Position numbers and translations under genes: made by a program
The notes under the pieces: generated by a model
Database searches by the model: none
Told to the model about the DNA's origin: nothing
The model's input: only the letters and a program-made list of their open reading frames with translations
DNA from: an uncultured Saprospiraceae bacterium
GTDB taxonomy: Bacteria; Bacteroidota; Bacteroidia; Chitinophagales; Saprospiraceae
Length of the DNA: 64,000 bases
Assembly: GCA_937139495.1 (NCBI GenBank)
Contig: CAKZQC010000007.1
Span: 1 to 64,000, forward strand
Direction of reading: 5' to 3'
Shown here: positions 17,709 to 26,457 of the stretch, piece after piece
Layout: each line of letters opens with the position of its first letter
Numbering within the stretch: the first letter of the stretch is position 1

Positions 17709-19436
17709 TTAGTTATTTTTTGTTTCTAATTCTTCTAATATTTTTTCGAGCGACTGTGGCAAAAATTTAAGTGTTAGATTATCATCGCCAATGTTCAATG
17801 GTTGCCAAGCAGTCAAAAATTGTTCCCCTTGTTTAGTAATGGCTAAAATATGAGCCGCTTTTTGGTTCGGAACTTCCCAAAAGACTACATCTGTCTCGTC
17901 CAGTATTTCGCCTATTATTATTTGTTGGTCATAAACCAAAAAAGTAAGCACTTTGTAGGCAGACACGGGCAACTTGACCCGATAAGGCACCAATTCTTGT
18001 CCTGAAGTAGCGGTTCGTATTGCCAAGCTATTCCAGCCCAACTGGTCGGAGGGCAACCAATAATAAGGTTTTGCGGTACTTTGTTGCGTCAATAAATGGT
18101 TGATTTGTGCAAAACTACTGTTAGTATATTGTTGTTTCAACTGTTCCAAAGTAGCTGTTGTTTTGGCACAATCATTTTGTGTTTGCTGACTTAGTCTTTG
18201 ATTACCTTTTAGGCTAGAAAGATATTGCTGTTGTTGCGTATGACGTTCTTTATTATAGGCTGCCAATGCTTGATAATACGTTTCTTCCATTGCCTCATTG
18301 GCATTATTTGCCTTAATAATCAACTGTTCTCTAGTGACCAACAATTGATTTTTTTTGGCAAGCAAGGTATATTCATTTGACCGCTGTGCCGCATCAAGTG
18401 ATTTCGGTCGTCCCTTATCATCGACTTTGAGAGCTTCCCAATAATCTAGCTTTTTCTGAATTTCGGCTAGTTTGGCATCCTGATAATGAGCCACAGAATC
18501 AAATCGAATATAATTGGGTTTGGTTGGAGGTGCTGCAAAGTTAGGTAATCCTATATTTCTATTTGTGGAAGCTCCTTTTTGGTCGCAATCTCCTGTTAGT
18601 ACTTTTGCAAAATAGCCTTGTTTTAGGCTACTATCACCAAACTGCCAAACTTGATTAGTGGTGGCATGATAGGGCAGTTCCTTTTCGGTAGCCTCTCCCA
18701 ATATGGTTATTCTTTTGTCTGAACGCAACGATAAAGCACCTTCGTTTTGTGCTGCCGTCACCGACCATGTTTGCTGTAGCGTCAGGCTATTTTGTTGGTT
18801 AGTTCGAGTAGATAAACCATGTAGCAACAAATCTTTAGTTCCTTTTAGACTTTGGAAGGTAAGCCGAATGGCTTGTTTGGGGTCGCTATTGACAAAAGCA
18901 CCTGCTGGAATCTGCAAGTATTGCCCTGTGGGCAATGCCAATAAAGTATCCTTACGGCTATCTATCCAATGTTCCACTTTAGGTGCGGCACTATAGCTAC
19001 TCAAATATTCTTTGATCAAATCCTGCTCTATATTACGATACAGAAAATTCTCCTTGCTGGTCACCTTCATGGCTCCACAACTACCACAAGGGTAGCCACC
19101 AGCTTGCTCCACTTGACGAGCCACATACATGGACTCTAGCGGTACTCCTGCACGCTCCAAACACTGTTGCAACAACAATGCCCTACGTCCTGCCAAGCCA
19201 TAATTGCTATCCTCTGGCATGGCATCTGTTGCGTAGCTCAACACCTGTATTTTTGCATCGGGTTTGCGCAGCACCATGGCAGCCCATTGCTTGATACTAT
19301 CCAGTTGCTGCAAGGAGATTGTCGCTTTTCCTTGCTCAAAATAAGTAGTATGTGGCAATGGTGTCTTCTGCCCATACAACTGATTGACACACAAGACTAG
19401 TACCAACCAACAGATAATTATTTGTATTATTTTCAC
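17709..19436 (-). CDS. Secreted protein with N-terminal OmpA-like domain
   Basis: The GTG at 19436 directly precedes a good signal peptide (KIIQIIICWLVLVLCVNQLYG). Residues 30-100 fit an OmpA-type peptidoglycan-binding fold (TYFEQGKATISLQQLDSIKQ, then SYATDAM, then LAGRRALLLQQCLERAGV), although the usual GHTD is replaced by SYATDA. CGSCG near 117-121 may form a disulfide. The middle (about 320-450) is Gln-rich coiled coil and the C-terminal ~120 residues look beta-rich. It is tightly coupled (3 bp) with the GldM-like lipoprotein gene downstream. A structural envelope role is likely. Confidence 0.6.
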   Translation of the reverse strand: MKIIQIIICWLVLVLCVNQLYGQKTPLPHTTYFEQGKATISLQQLDSIKQWAAMVLRKPDAKIQVLSYATDAMPEDSNYGLAGRRALLLQQCLERAGVPLESMYVARQVEQAGGYPCGSCGAMKVTSKENFLYRNIEQDLIKEYLSSYSAAPKVEHWIDSRKDTLLALPTGQYLQIPAGAFVNSDPKQAIRLTFQSLKGTKDLLLHGLSTRTNQQNSLTLQQTWSVTAAQNEGALSLRSDKRITILGEATEKELPYHATTNQVWQFGDSSLKQGYFAKVLTGDCDQKGASTNRNIGLPNFAAPPTKPNYIRFDSVAHYQDAKLAEIQKKLDYWEALKVDDKGRPKSLDAAQRSNEYTLLAKKNQLLVTREQLIIKANNANEAMEETYYQALAAYNKERHTQQQQYLSSLKGNQRLSQQTQNDCAKTTATLEQLKQQYTNSSFAQINHLLTQQSTAKPYYWLPSDQLGWNSLAIRTATSGQELVPYRVKLPVSAYKVLTFLVYDQQIIIGEILDETDVVFWEVPNQKAAHILAITKQGEQFLTAWQPLNIGDDNLTLKFLPQSLEKILEELETKNN

Positions 19437-19911
19437 ACGCTTTTATTTTATTTTAGCTGTTATGCATCTAGCGAAACGATGCAAAAATACAAGAATTTGG
19501 TCACTATTGCAGTATGAACAGATACAATGTAGGTTCCTTATTGATTTTAGGCTAAAATTAACAGTTTTATTATCGCGTCATTGGTAATATATAAGCCATT
19601 GAATACATTCAATACCGTAAAATGCACACAGAACAGTAGAATATCTCATTCCTTTCATCAAATTATATTGCAATATTATTTTGCATAGATTCTATTTTTT
19701 TTTGCAAGCAATTATATTTTACCGCATACCTCCTTCCCCTACATTTTAAGTATTCATCTACTTAAAATTATGATTTAGTTGTTGCTCCAGAATTATCCCC
19801 TTTATTATTCCTGCCATTTTTAATCTCTTCATATTTAGGCACTTGTGTCCCTAAATATGAATAACTAGCAGCTATTAGCAACTTAAACATTTATTTAAAT
19901 TAATACTACAA
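19437..19911. other. Intergenic region between divergent genes, 475 bp
   Basis: It holds the divergent promoters for the OmpA-like operon (minus) and the T9SS cargo gene (plus). CAAAAATA at 19482-19489 is the minus-strand form of a TATTTTTG -7 box about 45 bp from the GTG start. A long hairpin near the plus-strand gene is listed separately. Confidence 0.4.
19828..19861 (+). promoter_or_regulatory. 5' leader hairpin of the T9SS cargo gene
   Basis: Perfect 12-bp arms TTCATATTTAGG/CCTAAATATGAA enclose a 10-base loop, 50 bp upstream of the ATG at 19912. There is no T-run, so it is not a normal terminator; it could be an operator or an mRNA-stabilising hairpin. Confidence 0.4.
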
Positions 19912-21246
19912 ATGAAAACAGCATCTACATTTTTTATTATCATTTTTTTCATTTCAATTACCCAGTCCGCTTTCAGTCAAACCACCATTACGGTCAGAGC
20001 CAACGATAACAATGTTCCCATTACGAAAGTCACCTACACCGTAGATGATATACTATGGACACAAAATGCATCTACCAGAGGAGGTTCTTTTTCCACTCAT
20101 AACATTGTCCTCAAGTCGGTGGAGGTAAACGACAACGGCACGGCACGTACACTTGAGTTTTTTAATCTAGGTGCCTCGGTTACGAACAATAACTTCACAG
20201 CTAACACAACAGGAGTTGGCGTTTATAAGGACGGAAATACAACGACAACCGCTGATCCTGTTCAGTTTGATGCGGCTATCAACGATATGTCTAGTGATAG
20301 TAGCCTATTGCATATGTTAGTATATGATGCGACTGCCAATGTCCCCAACGGAAGCGAATTTGATATTATATGGAATAGAGGAATGCTCGCTGATGACTAC
20401 ATTGTATTGGGTGAGCGTAATGGTAATTCTACTTTTAATGTTATTGCATTGGATATCAATGGTAATACCATTGCAGGGGCTAGCGATTTGCAGTTCAGAA
20501 GTCCTTATGACTGGAATACAGGTTTTGCTCCAGGTAATCAGACTCGACAACCAATGCACCTTACCGCAGTAAAAGTAGCTAAATTTAACACGAGTACTCC
20601 TATTCATGGCTTTAGAATTGACAATACTGGAGAAGCGGATATTCGCTTTTTTATGATGGGTGATAATACCTTTGATGATAATCCTACCACCACCTCATTA
20701 CCTATTGAGCTAGTCAACTTTGAAGTACAGACGACTGAAAGGTCCAATACACTACAATGGACGACGGCATCAGAATTGAACGGTGATTTTTTTGAAGTAC
20801 AGCACAGTACTGATGGTGTTCATTTTGAAGGGTTAGATTTGGTCAATGCTGTAGGCGAAAGCTCTACTATCCAATACTATGATTACATTCATTCGTTTGT
20901 TGCGAGTGGCACACATTACTATCGCCTGCGTTTGGTCGATAACGATGGTACATTTGAATATTCAGCCACCAAAGCTGTTACAATAGGCGATTTGTCAACT
21001 GGTACCGTTTCTATTTATCCGAACCCTACCACCACGACCCAAATCATATCTATCGTGCTAGAACAAGCCGCCGACCGTACCGTACAGCTTATCAACACGA
21101 TAGGAGTAATCGTTTATGAAACAACTCTACAAGACAATGTACTACAAGTCAACCTGAACGAACTTACAGTCGGTGTTTATAGTGTCGTCATCACAGATAA
21201 CGATAGCCATATCAGTCTGACCAGAAGATTGATTATTGGTCAATAA
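19912..21246 (+). CDS. Surface/secreted protein with T9SS sorting domain
   Basis: A 444-residue protein with a signal peptide (cut after SAFSQ, about residue 23). The N-terminal half is a beta-rich domain of unknown function with many Asn, Asp and Thr residues. Residues 260-350 carry the LPIELVNFEVQ...LQWTTASELNGDFFEVQHSTDG pattern common in Bacteroidota surface proteins. The end is a type A T9SS sorting domain (SIYPNPTTTT to RRLIIGQ, about 365-444). It is probably cell-surface attached or released. It is monocistronic, with a leader hairpin and a strong terminator. Confidence 0.8.
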   Translation: MKTASTFFIIIFFISITQSAFSQTTITVRANDNNVPITKVTYTVDDILWTQNASTRGGSFSTHNIVLKSVEVNDNGTARTLEFFNLGASVTNNNFTANTTGVGVYKDGNTTTTADPVQFDAAINDMSSDSSLLHMLVYDATANVPNGSEFDIIWNRGMLADDYIVLGERNGNSTFNVIALDINGNTIAGASDLQFRSPYDWNTGFAPGNQTRQPMHLTAVKVAKFNTSTPIHGFRIDNTGEADIRFFMMGDNTFDDNPTTTSLPIELVNFEVQTTERSNTLQWTTASELNGDFFEVQHSTDGVHFEGLDLVNAVGESSTIQYYDYIHSFVASGTHYYRLRLVDNDGTFEYSATKAVTIGDLSTGTVSIYPNPTTTTQIISIVLEQAADRTVQLINTIGVIVYETTLQDNVLQVNLNELTVGVYSVVITDNDSHISLTRRLIIGQ

Positions 21247-21263
21247 ATAACTTACTTAGCACA

Positions 21264-21304
21264 AAATAGAGCGATAAAAACAGTTAGTTTTTATCGCTCT
21301 ATTT
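21264..21304. terminator. Bidirectional terminator
   Basis: A perfect 18-bp stem beginning AAATAGAGCGATAAAAAC with a 5-base loop lies between convergent genes, with A/T-rich flanks. Confidence 0.85.
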
Positions 21305-21324
21305 ACGTTTACAACGTATTCGTT

Positions 21325-22161
21325 TTATTCTCGTACTATCGTAATCGCTTCGCTGGTGTTCATGTCTGACTTGAGTACCACTTCCTTAATCAGTTTCCCA
21401 TCGCTGGTGATCCGTATCGCTGCGGTATTGGGTGGAATAGACCCCAAATTGATGGCATCCAATGCCAAGGTATTCGTTCCTTGTTGGAGGGTTATTATTT
21501 TTTCGTACTTCTTGCGAAGCAATCGAATATTATCAACTACATTTTCGCCATTGAGGCGAAGCGATACAATATCTCCATCTTCTTGTTGGTGATCCCAAAT
21601 TTCGATTTTGACGGTAGCGGTTGTTACGCTAAGTTGTTGTTTTACAATTACTTTGCGTTCTGCAATTTCCTCAACTACTTTGTAGGTTTCATTTTTGCGA
21701 ATGGTATAATCGCCCCCTTTTTTGTTCGGTTTCAAATCAGGACATTGCGGATTGGCTTGCGTTATTTTCCAGAATCCTGTCAACTCGTTGCAGTTGGATA
21801 GTTTGGATTCGTACACCCCATCTAGCACCAAGCTACCTTTTTCGCCTTCTAGAATTTTGCCCTCATAAAAATAGACTTTATTATTTTTGACTTCTCCTTC
21901 CAGCACCGTGCGGTTATCCATGTCCGTGCCATTGTTCCAATAGAAATAGCCTCTAAATCGTTTGCCTGTCACTTCCGATATTTCTACAATCATGGGGTAT
22001 TGATTGTTGATTCCGCAAGCATACTGCTTGAAAGTGCCTTCCCATTTGCCAATCATAAATTGAGCAGACTGATCTTTGTTATCTAAGCAGTCTTTGGTTT
22101 GGGCTTGTATCGTGGTGGTGGTGCATTGCCATAGCAACAAAAAAAGGAAAAGTTGTTTCAT
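21325..22161 (-). CDS. Secreted protein with two beta-rich domains, function unknown
   Basis: The ATG at 22161 gives MKQLFLFLLLWQC and a clear signal peptide; the frame before it opens only with TTG. The ~278-residue product has a first domain (about 25-130) resembling small-molecule-binding beta barrels (MIGKWEGTFKQY, FRGYFYWNNG, LEGEVKNNKVYFYEGK, with paired cysteines). A C-terminal domain has DGDIVSLRLNGENVVDNIRL and GSIPPNTAAIRI, a pattern repeated in many Bacteroidota proteins without known role. It leads toward the terminator shared with the T9SS cargo gene. Confidence 0.6.
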   Translation of the reverse strand: MKQLFLFLLLWQCTTTTIQAQTKDCLDNKDQSAQFMIGKWEGTFKQYACGINNQYPMIVEISEVTGKRFRGYFYWNNGTDMDNRTVLEGEVKNNKVYFYEGKILEGEKGSLVLDGVYESKLSNCNELTGFWKITQANPQCPDLKPNKKGGDYTIRKNETYKVVEEIAERKVIVKQQLSVTTATVKIEIWDHQQEDGDIVSLRLNGENVVDNIRLLRKKYEKIITLQQGTNTLALDAINLGSIPPNTAAIRITSDGKLIKEVVLKSDMNTSEAITIVRE

Positions 22162-22223
22162 ATTATCTTTCGTTTTGGGTGAAAAACTTATTGAATACAA
22201 GTTCTATTCCAAGCCACCCATTT

Positions 22224-23027
22224 CTAACTAGATGGATTCAACTGAGCATTTGCTTCCTGCAAAAAATCGGCTCGAATTTTAATCAAGTTGGTCGAATAAA
22301 AAACATTTCGCTCCCCTACTTTACCATCTAATGGTTTCAAAACTCGATAATCCTCCGTTGGCAAATATTCCAAATTAACTCTTGACGGCTCCTCTGGATT
22401 GGTCTCGACGCCAAATTTCCAGCTCATTGAAGCACTTTTGCCACTACCTTTTTTTAGATCTACGACCACCTCCACACTCGAACTAAAAGGCGAATCATTA
22501 TTTAGCTTGGTGATAAAATAACGACTTACCGCATCTTGATTAATGCGTTCAAAGTCACTTGGCGTATCAACGTCAACAATCGTCCATACGAGCAGCTCTT
22601 TTTCAGAAATAGGTGACTTGACTGTTTTCTTACGAAGTGTAATTGATACGAGAAGAATATCTACATCTATAATATTTGACCTTGTCACTTCTATTTTGGC
22701 TAATTTTATTCTTTCTCGTACCAACTTATTGAACCATCTTCTTTTTTTGCCTGTAAAGGCTCGCCAATTATATTTTTTGGTTTCATCATAACCATATTCA
22801 TTTTTTATAGCCAGCTCTCTTTTCTTAACTTTTTGCCTTTGGTTTGCTTCTTTTTGTCCTTGATCGGTTCTAGATTGTTCGATTTTCCATTCCAACATCA
22901 AGACACAAACCTCATCAGCAGCCCCCGTTACTTCCAGTAGGGAGCTACTAGATACTATTGGAATCTGTGCCTGAACAGTCAATGACAGTAAGCAGCAAAT
23001 CAATATTATTATCATTTTGTAGTGCAT
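22224..23027 (-). CDS. Secreted protein of unknown function
   Basis: A 267-residue protein whose first 21 residues (MHYKMIIILICCLLSLTVQAQ) are a signal peptide identical to that of the next gene upstream (23080-24531). The mature part has a long basic helical stretch (about 50-115, rich in Lys, Arg and Gln) followed by beta-rich sequence. No family was recognised. The shared leader indicates a local duplication followed by divergence or replacement of the body. Confidence 0.55.
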   Translation of the reverse strand: MHYKMIIILICCLLSLTVQAQIPIVSSSSLLEVTGAADEVCVLMLEWKIEQSRTDQGQKEANQRQKVKKRELAIKNEYGYDETKKYNWRAFTGKKRRWFNKLVRERIKLAKIEVTRSNIIDVDILLVSITLRKKTVKSPISEKELLVWTIVDVDTPSDFERINQDAVSRYFITKLNNDSPFSSSVEVVVDLKKGSGKSASMSWKFGVETNPEEPSRVNLEYLPTEDYRVLKPLDGKVGERNVFYSTNLIKIRADFLQEANAQLNPSS

Positions 23028-23057
23028 GGGGTTATCGTTTTTTTGGGGTAATTAAAA
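22965..23057 (-). repeat. Duplicated leader plus signal-peptide segment, copy 1
   Basis: About 93 bp covering the upstream leader and the first ~21 codons of the 22224-23027 gene are nearly identical to 24469-24562, with only a few differences, all outside the coding part. Confidence 0.85.
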
Positions 23058-23079
23058 TGCAGAGAAGTTCTCAACTTCG

Positions 23080-24531
23080 CTATTCTTCAAAAGCATCCAA
23101 TTGCTCTTTAGCTTCAGCTTTTAGCACTTCAAAAGCCGCTTTGAAATTATGTCGATAGATTATTTTCTTCTTTCGGCTCCTTTTACTTTTTTTGGTTAAA
23201 GCAGTCATTAGATAACCTGTTTCATCTTCGCCTTTTTCCATTATACCATCCATCATGTAGCGTTGTTCACCAATTGAATTATTGAAACGATCAATAATAA
23301 TTTTATTTGTACTATCAAGTTGAATACGATAATTCCACCAAATAAACTGCTTAGGTAGGACTCCAGTATGTTTCTTCATACATCTCTTTTGAGACTTTAA
23401 AACCTTTTTCACATCAAAAAGAATTCCGATACTCAACTCTTGCTCAATTGTATATTTTTGATAGACTAATGTGGTGTAATACACCTCCATATTCTCATTT
23501 ACTTTTCTTTTCTTTACTGTACTATCTCGCTCAGAATAAGCCCAATAATCAACATATTTTCTGCCATTTTTAGGAATTAATCGTCTTTTTTGCAATCGGA
23601 TAAATGCCGTATCCTCAAACGATGCGATTATCTGCGTGTCTTTAGTTGCGACATCTACCAACAACTCGTCTATTACTATAGGAAATGATAGCAATACAAA
23701 TGTATCTGTCAATATGGGATACCTTCTACCGACATACACTGGCTTACTGTATGCAAGTACTTCTATCTCCATAAATCTATATTTAAAATATTGTTTATCA
23801 TACTTAAGTAATGTAGTATCATTTTCTATTTCTGCCAACAAAACTTCTTTCATTAATTCTACCTCTTCCTTAAGAGCACCTGCTGCTGCTAAAGTGATTA
23901 CACTATCTAATCTTTGTTCTATACTACTCATCAAATTATTGAGTTTTGTACGCATAGGATTAGTATCTAATTTTTTGATATCTTCCCTGAAAGTATTTTC
24001 TAGATGTATTACTCTACGCCTCATACTATCTTCACTTTCATTATTCCGACGATAAGTGTATATTCTATGAGTTAACGTATCATAACTACTATACCAAGCT
24101 ATAATATCATCTTCCGTTTTGACTGTAGCCCGTCTTAAGTCTAATAATTGCATGACACTATCTGCATGCACTACTAATGTATATTCAATGCGATAGACGT
24201 CAATAAATTTTCTCCATATTTCTACCTCACCAGTATAACTATTTCGCTCTGACTTGCTATCTAAAACTCTTTCATGAAAATTTTTATGATAGGAAGAATA
24301 ACTACTCCATATACGAAGTAAGTCATTCACATCTCCCATATTTTTTATATCCTCTGTTTCTTGCTCCAATAGATCCTCATAATATTTCATGTCATCAATA
24401 TAGTCTTGTCTTGTTACAGGAGGCATTATATTTTTCAGCACTATAGCAGTGTCTGTACTTGGTGTTCGCTGTGCCTGAACAGTCAATGACAGTAAGCAGC
24501 AAATCAATATTATTATCATTTTGTAGTGCAT
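23080..24531 (-). CDS. Secreted protein of unknown function
   Basis: A 483-residue protein with the same signal peptide as its downstream neighbour. The mature chain is mainly charged alpha helix (for example YYEDLLEQETEDIKNMGDVNDLLRIW and SIEQRLDSVITLAAAGALKEEVELMKEVLLAEIE), with beta-rich stretches after 255 and a basic KKSKRSRKKK patch near 450. No domain was recognised. It ends 53 bp before the start of the 22224 gene, and the two may be co-transcribed although each keeps its own leader. Confidence 0.55.
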   Translation of the reverse strand: MHYKMIIILICCLLSLTVQAQRTPSTDTAIVLKNIMPPVTRQDYIDDMKYYEDLLEQETEDIKNMGDVNDLLRIWSSYSSYHKNFHERVLDSKSERNSYTGEVEIWRKFIDVYRIEYTLVVHADSVMQLLDLRRATVKTEDDIIAWYSSYDTLTHRIYTYRRNNESEDSMRRRVIHLENTFREDIKKLDTNPMRTKLNNLMSSIEQRLDSVITLAAAGALKEEVELMKEVLLAEIENDTTLLKYDKQYFKYRFMEIEVLAYSKPVYVGRRYPILTDTFVLLSFPIVIDELLVDVATKDTQIIASFEDTAFIRLQKRRLIPKNGRKYVDYWAYSERDSTVKKRKVNENMEVYYTTLVYQKYTIEQELSIGILFDVKKVLKSQKRCMKKHTGVLPKQFIWWNYRIQLDSTNKIIIDRFNNSIGEQRYMMDGIMEKGEDETGYLMTALTKKSKRSRKKKIIYRHNFKAAFEVLKAEAKEQLDAFEE

Positions 24532-24562
24532 GGAGTTATAGTTTTTTTTGGGGTAATTAAAA
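24469..24562 (-). repeat. Duplicated leader plus signal-peptide segment, copy 2
   Basis: Partner of 22965-23057. It covers the start of the 23080-24531 gene and about 30 bp of leader DNA. Confidence 0.85.
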
Positions 24563-24597
24563 AAAGCAGCATACCAAAAAGTCTGGATACGCTGCTC
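24559..24597 (-). terminator. Rho-independent terminator
   Basis: On the minus strand GCAGCGTATCC and GGTATGCTGC form a stem with a run of seven T after it. It ends the transcript from the lipoprotein gene at 24690-25409 and separates it from the next gene. Confidence 0.75.
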
Positions 24598-24689
24598 GTG
24601 ATATGATGATTATTCATTAAATACAAAGACTATAAATAATATCTTTTTAAAGCATATCAAAGACACTATTCATTTCGCATAAAAGTACT

Positions 24690-25409
24690 TTAGTGGTAAG
24701 TCGATAAGTCAAAGATTGTTTCTGGTTCTGAAAACATGAAGCTTGAATTTATATAAAAAGACATTGTATCTCCCGCTTGGGTAAGTTGATAATATTCTGG
24801 CTTACAATCCCTTATTCTAATGATTTCTGAATACTCTTCCGTGTTAACCTGTTTCGTCTTTAGAAGCATGCCAGATACGATACCAAATGAAGTCGAATCG
24901 CTTATATAAATTGTATCAGCTGGATTCCTAAAAGCTCTTTGAAGATCAGTCATTACATGACTCATAATTCCTTTACTCTCATTATAGGTTATCACTTTTG
25001 GAGCAAACAGATTTACGTTCAATATCATTCTTTTATTATTCACTGAATTTCGCCCCCAATCTTCTCCTCTGATATAAGTACCACTATATTCATAAGCTGG
25101 TTCTCCCGTTCGTGTTATACTAGCGGAATCTCTACTCCATGAACGCTCTTCATATTTACTACCATAAAGTTTACCGTCTTTATACATCGTCAAAGTTACA
25201 TCACGACTATACTCTTCTTGATTAAGAATATTAATTTGAGTATGGATTGATACGCTTGAATCTATATAAGCATAATATTCTAACTTATGCTCAATATTGT
25301 CAGTGGTATCCACGCTAACCTCCACCCTTGGCTGTTTTGTATTCCTAGTTTCATTACAACTAAAAATAATACTACAAAGAGATAGTAATAACAAATAATG
25401 CTTTTTCAT
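24690..25409 (-). CDS. Lipoprotein of unknown function
   Basis: A 239-residue protein with a lipoprotein signal (SIIFSC, Cys18). The mature part is beta-rich and polar, with no recognised domain (DKKLYGSKYEERSW-like strands, then ISDSTSFGIVSGMLLKTKQV). It shares orientation with the three neighbouring secreted-protein genes, which together look like a lineage-specific cluster of envelope proteins. Confidence 0.55.
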   Translation of the reverse strand: MKKHYLLLLSLCSIIFSCNETRNTKQPRVEVSVDTTDNIEHKLEYYAYIDSSVSIHTQINILNQEEYSRDVTLTMYKDGKLYGSKYEERSWSRDSASITRTGEPAYEYSGTYIRGEDWGRNSVNNKRMILNVNLFAPKVITYNESKGIMSHVMTDLQRAFRNPADTIYISDSTSFGIVSGMLLKTKQVNTEEYSEIIRIRDCKPEYYQLTQAGDTMSFYINSSFMFSEPETIFDLSTYH

Positions 25410-25446
25410 AAAAATAATTTGAGGTTGAAGTTTTCAAATGCAGTAC

Positions 25447-26049
25447 CTATTTCATTAGATTTTGAGCAAAACGACTTAGTCTATTTTTTTTAATTCGGCA
25501 TACAGTCCAAATACCATTTTTTATTTTAAACCTGACTTTAAAAGCATAAAAATATTTTGGAGTCCTTTTCATTGGAAAAGAAAACCAACCTGCTTTAGTT
25601 GTTCTAAACTCTATATCATAGAGCTTGTCAGAAGCCGTTATACTATCTATTTGTACCACAAGTGGAGAAGCCGTGTACCACACAAAAAATTCTTTGGGCA
25701 TATAATAAAGCTCAAAGTCTTTTTTCCTCAATATAGCTCCATGCCTTTCACCTCCCATTATATCTAATGTTTTAGTCCAATGTCGTACGTGTCTATATAT
25801 CATTAACATCGGCACTGTCGAGGCTTTATCTTCTTTCACATCCAGTTCTAGATTTTTCAATGAGTCCTCAAACTTGTAATAATGCTCAACAGCAGTCCCT
25901 TTTTCATAAGTAATATATGGAGCTATTTTTTTATGATTGGACAACGTATGAAGAACTACTTTTAGTAAGTTGCTGTCTATTGGTTCTTGCGCCTCTGCCG
26001 AACTAGCATATAAAAAAAGACCTACTGCGATAAATAAAAACCTATTCAT
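25447..26049 (-). CDS. Secreted protein of unknown function
   Basis: A 200-residue protein with a signal peptide (cut after SSAEAQ, about residue 21). The mature part is mixed alpha/beta and strongly basic at the C-terminus (RFKIKNGIWTVCRIKKNRLSRFAQNL). It is separated from the lipoprotein gene downstream by 37 bp and may share its transcript. No family was recognised. Confidence 0.55.
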   Translation of the reverse strand: MNRFLFIAVGLFLYASSAEAQEPIDSNLLKVVLHTLSNHKKIAPYITYEKGTAVEHYYKFEDSLKNLELDVKEDKASTVPMLMIYRHVRHWTKTLDIMGGERHGAILRKKDFELYYMPKEFFVWYTASPLVVQIDSITASDKLYDIEFRTTKAGWFSFPMKRTPKYFYAFKVRFKIKNGIWTVCRIKKNRLSRFAQNLMK

Positions 26050-26265
26050 AATGGACTGTATTTTACTACGCTTTCTACCAGAACATCTTGTTCTTAAAAT
26101 ATTTTTTGCTCATCTTTTTGAGGTTTATTAAATACCCCCCATAAATATATTCTTTTATATTAAAAAAACAAACCTTTCTTTCAATAAAAACAAATAAACT
26201 CAAAAAAAACAAACCTTAAGTATTTTAGAAAAACCAACTCTTGTCTTTTGTAGCCTGCTATCAGC

Positions 26266-26306
26266 ACAAAAAAAAGACATAAAACAACACGATTGCTGTT
26301 TTATGC
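26266..26306 (-). terminator. Terminator of mutS2
   Basis: CATAAAACA/TGTTTTATG with a 10-base loop is followed on the minus strand by a T-run (26268-26275 on the map). Confidence 0.7.
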
Positions 26307-26320
26307 CCATTGCTCAATTT

Positions 26321-26437
26321 ATTAAAGGTTATGTGAGTAGATGTTGTATGCAGGTGGAGAGATAGATTTTTTTGATTTGCTAATCGGAAAAAGATATTTT
26401 CTTCACCATACGAAATTTAATCACATAACCTTTATTA
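26321..26437. mobile_element. Short inverted-repeat element, internally deleted relative
   Basis: The left end ATTAAAGGTTATGTGA mirrors the right end TCACATAACCTTTATT. The inner flanks (GATAGATTTTTTTGATT, then AATCGGAAAAAGATATTTT) match the ~231-bp elements at 31515 and 56133, but the ~115-bp structured centre is absent. It looks like a deletion derivative or a simpler ancestor. Confidence 0.65.
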
Positions 26438-26457
26438 TTGCTACACAAACTATCTTC

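Larger units (their letters stand above)
26050..26457. other. Intergenic gap, 408 bp, with terminator and element
   Basis: A and T tracts near 26150-26220 lie upstream of the 25447 gene. The rest is the mutS2 terminator (26266-26306) and a short inverted-repeat element (26321-26437), so the element sits in the mutS2 3' untranslated region. Confidence 0.6.

Noticed and set aside
26321-26437. Rho-independent terminator of mutS2
   Set aside because: The inverted ends are 80 bp apart with no T-run; a proper terminator lies further on at 26266-26306.
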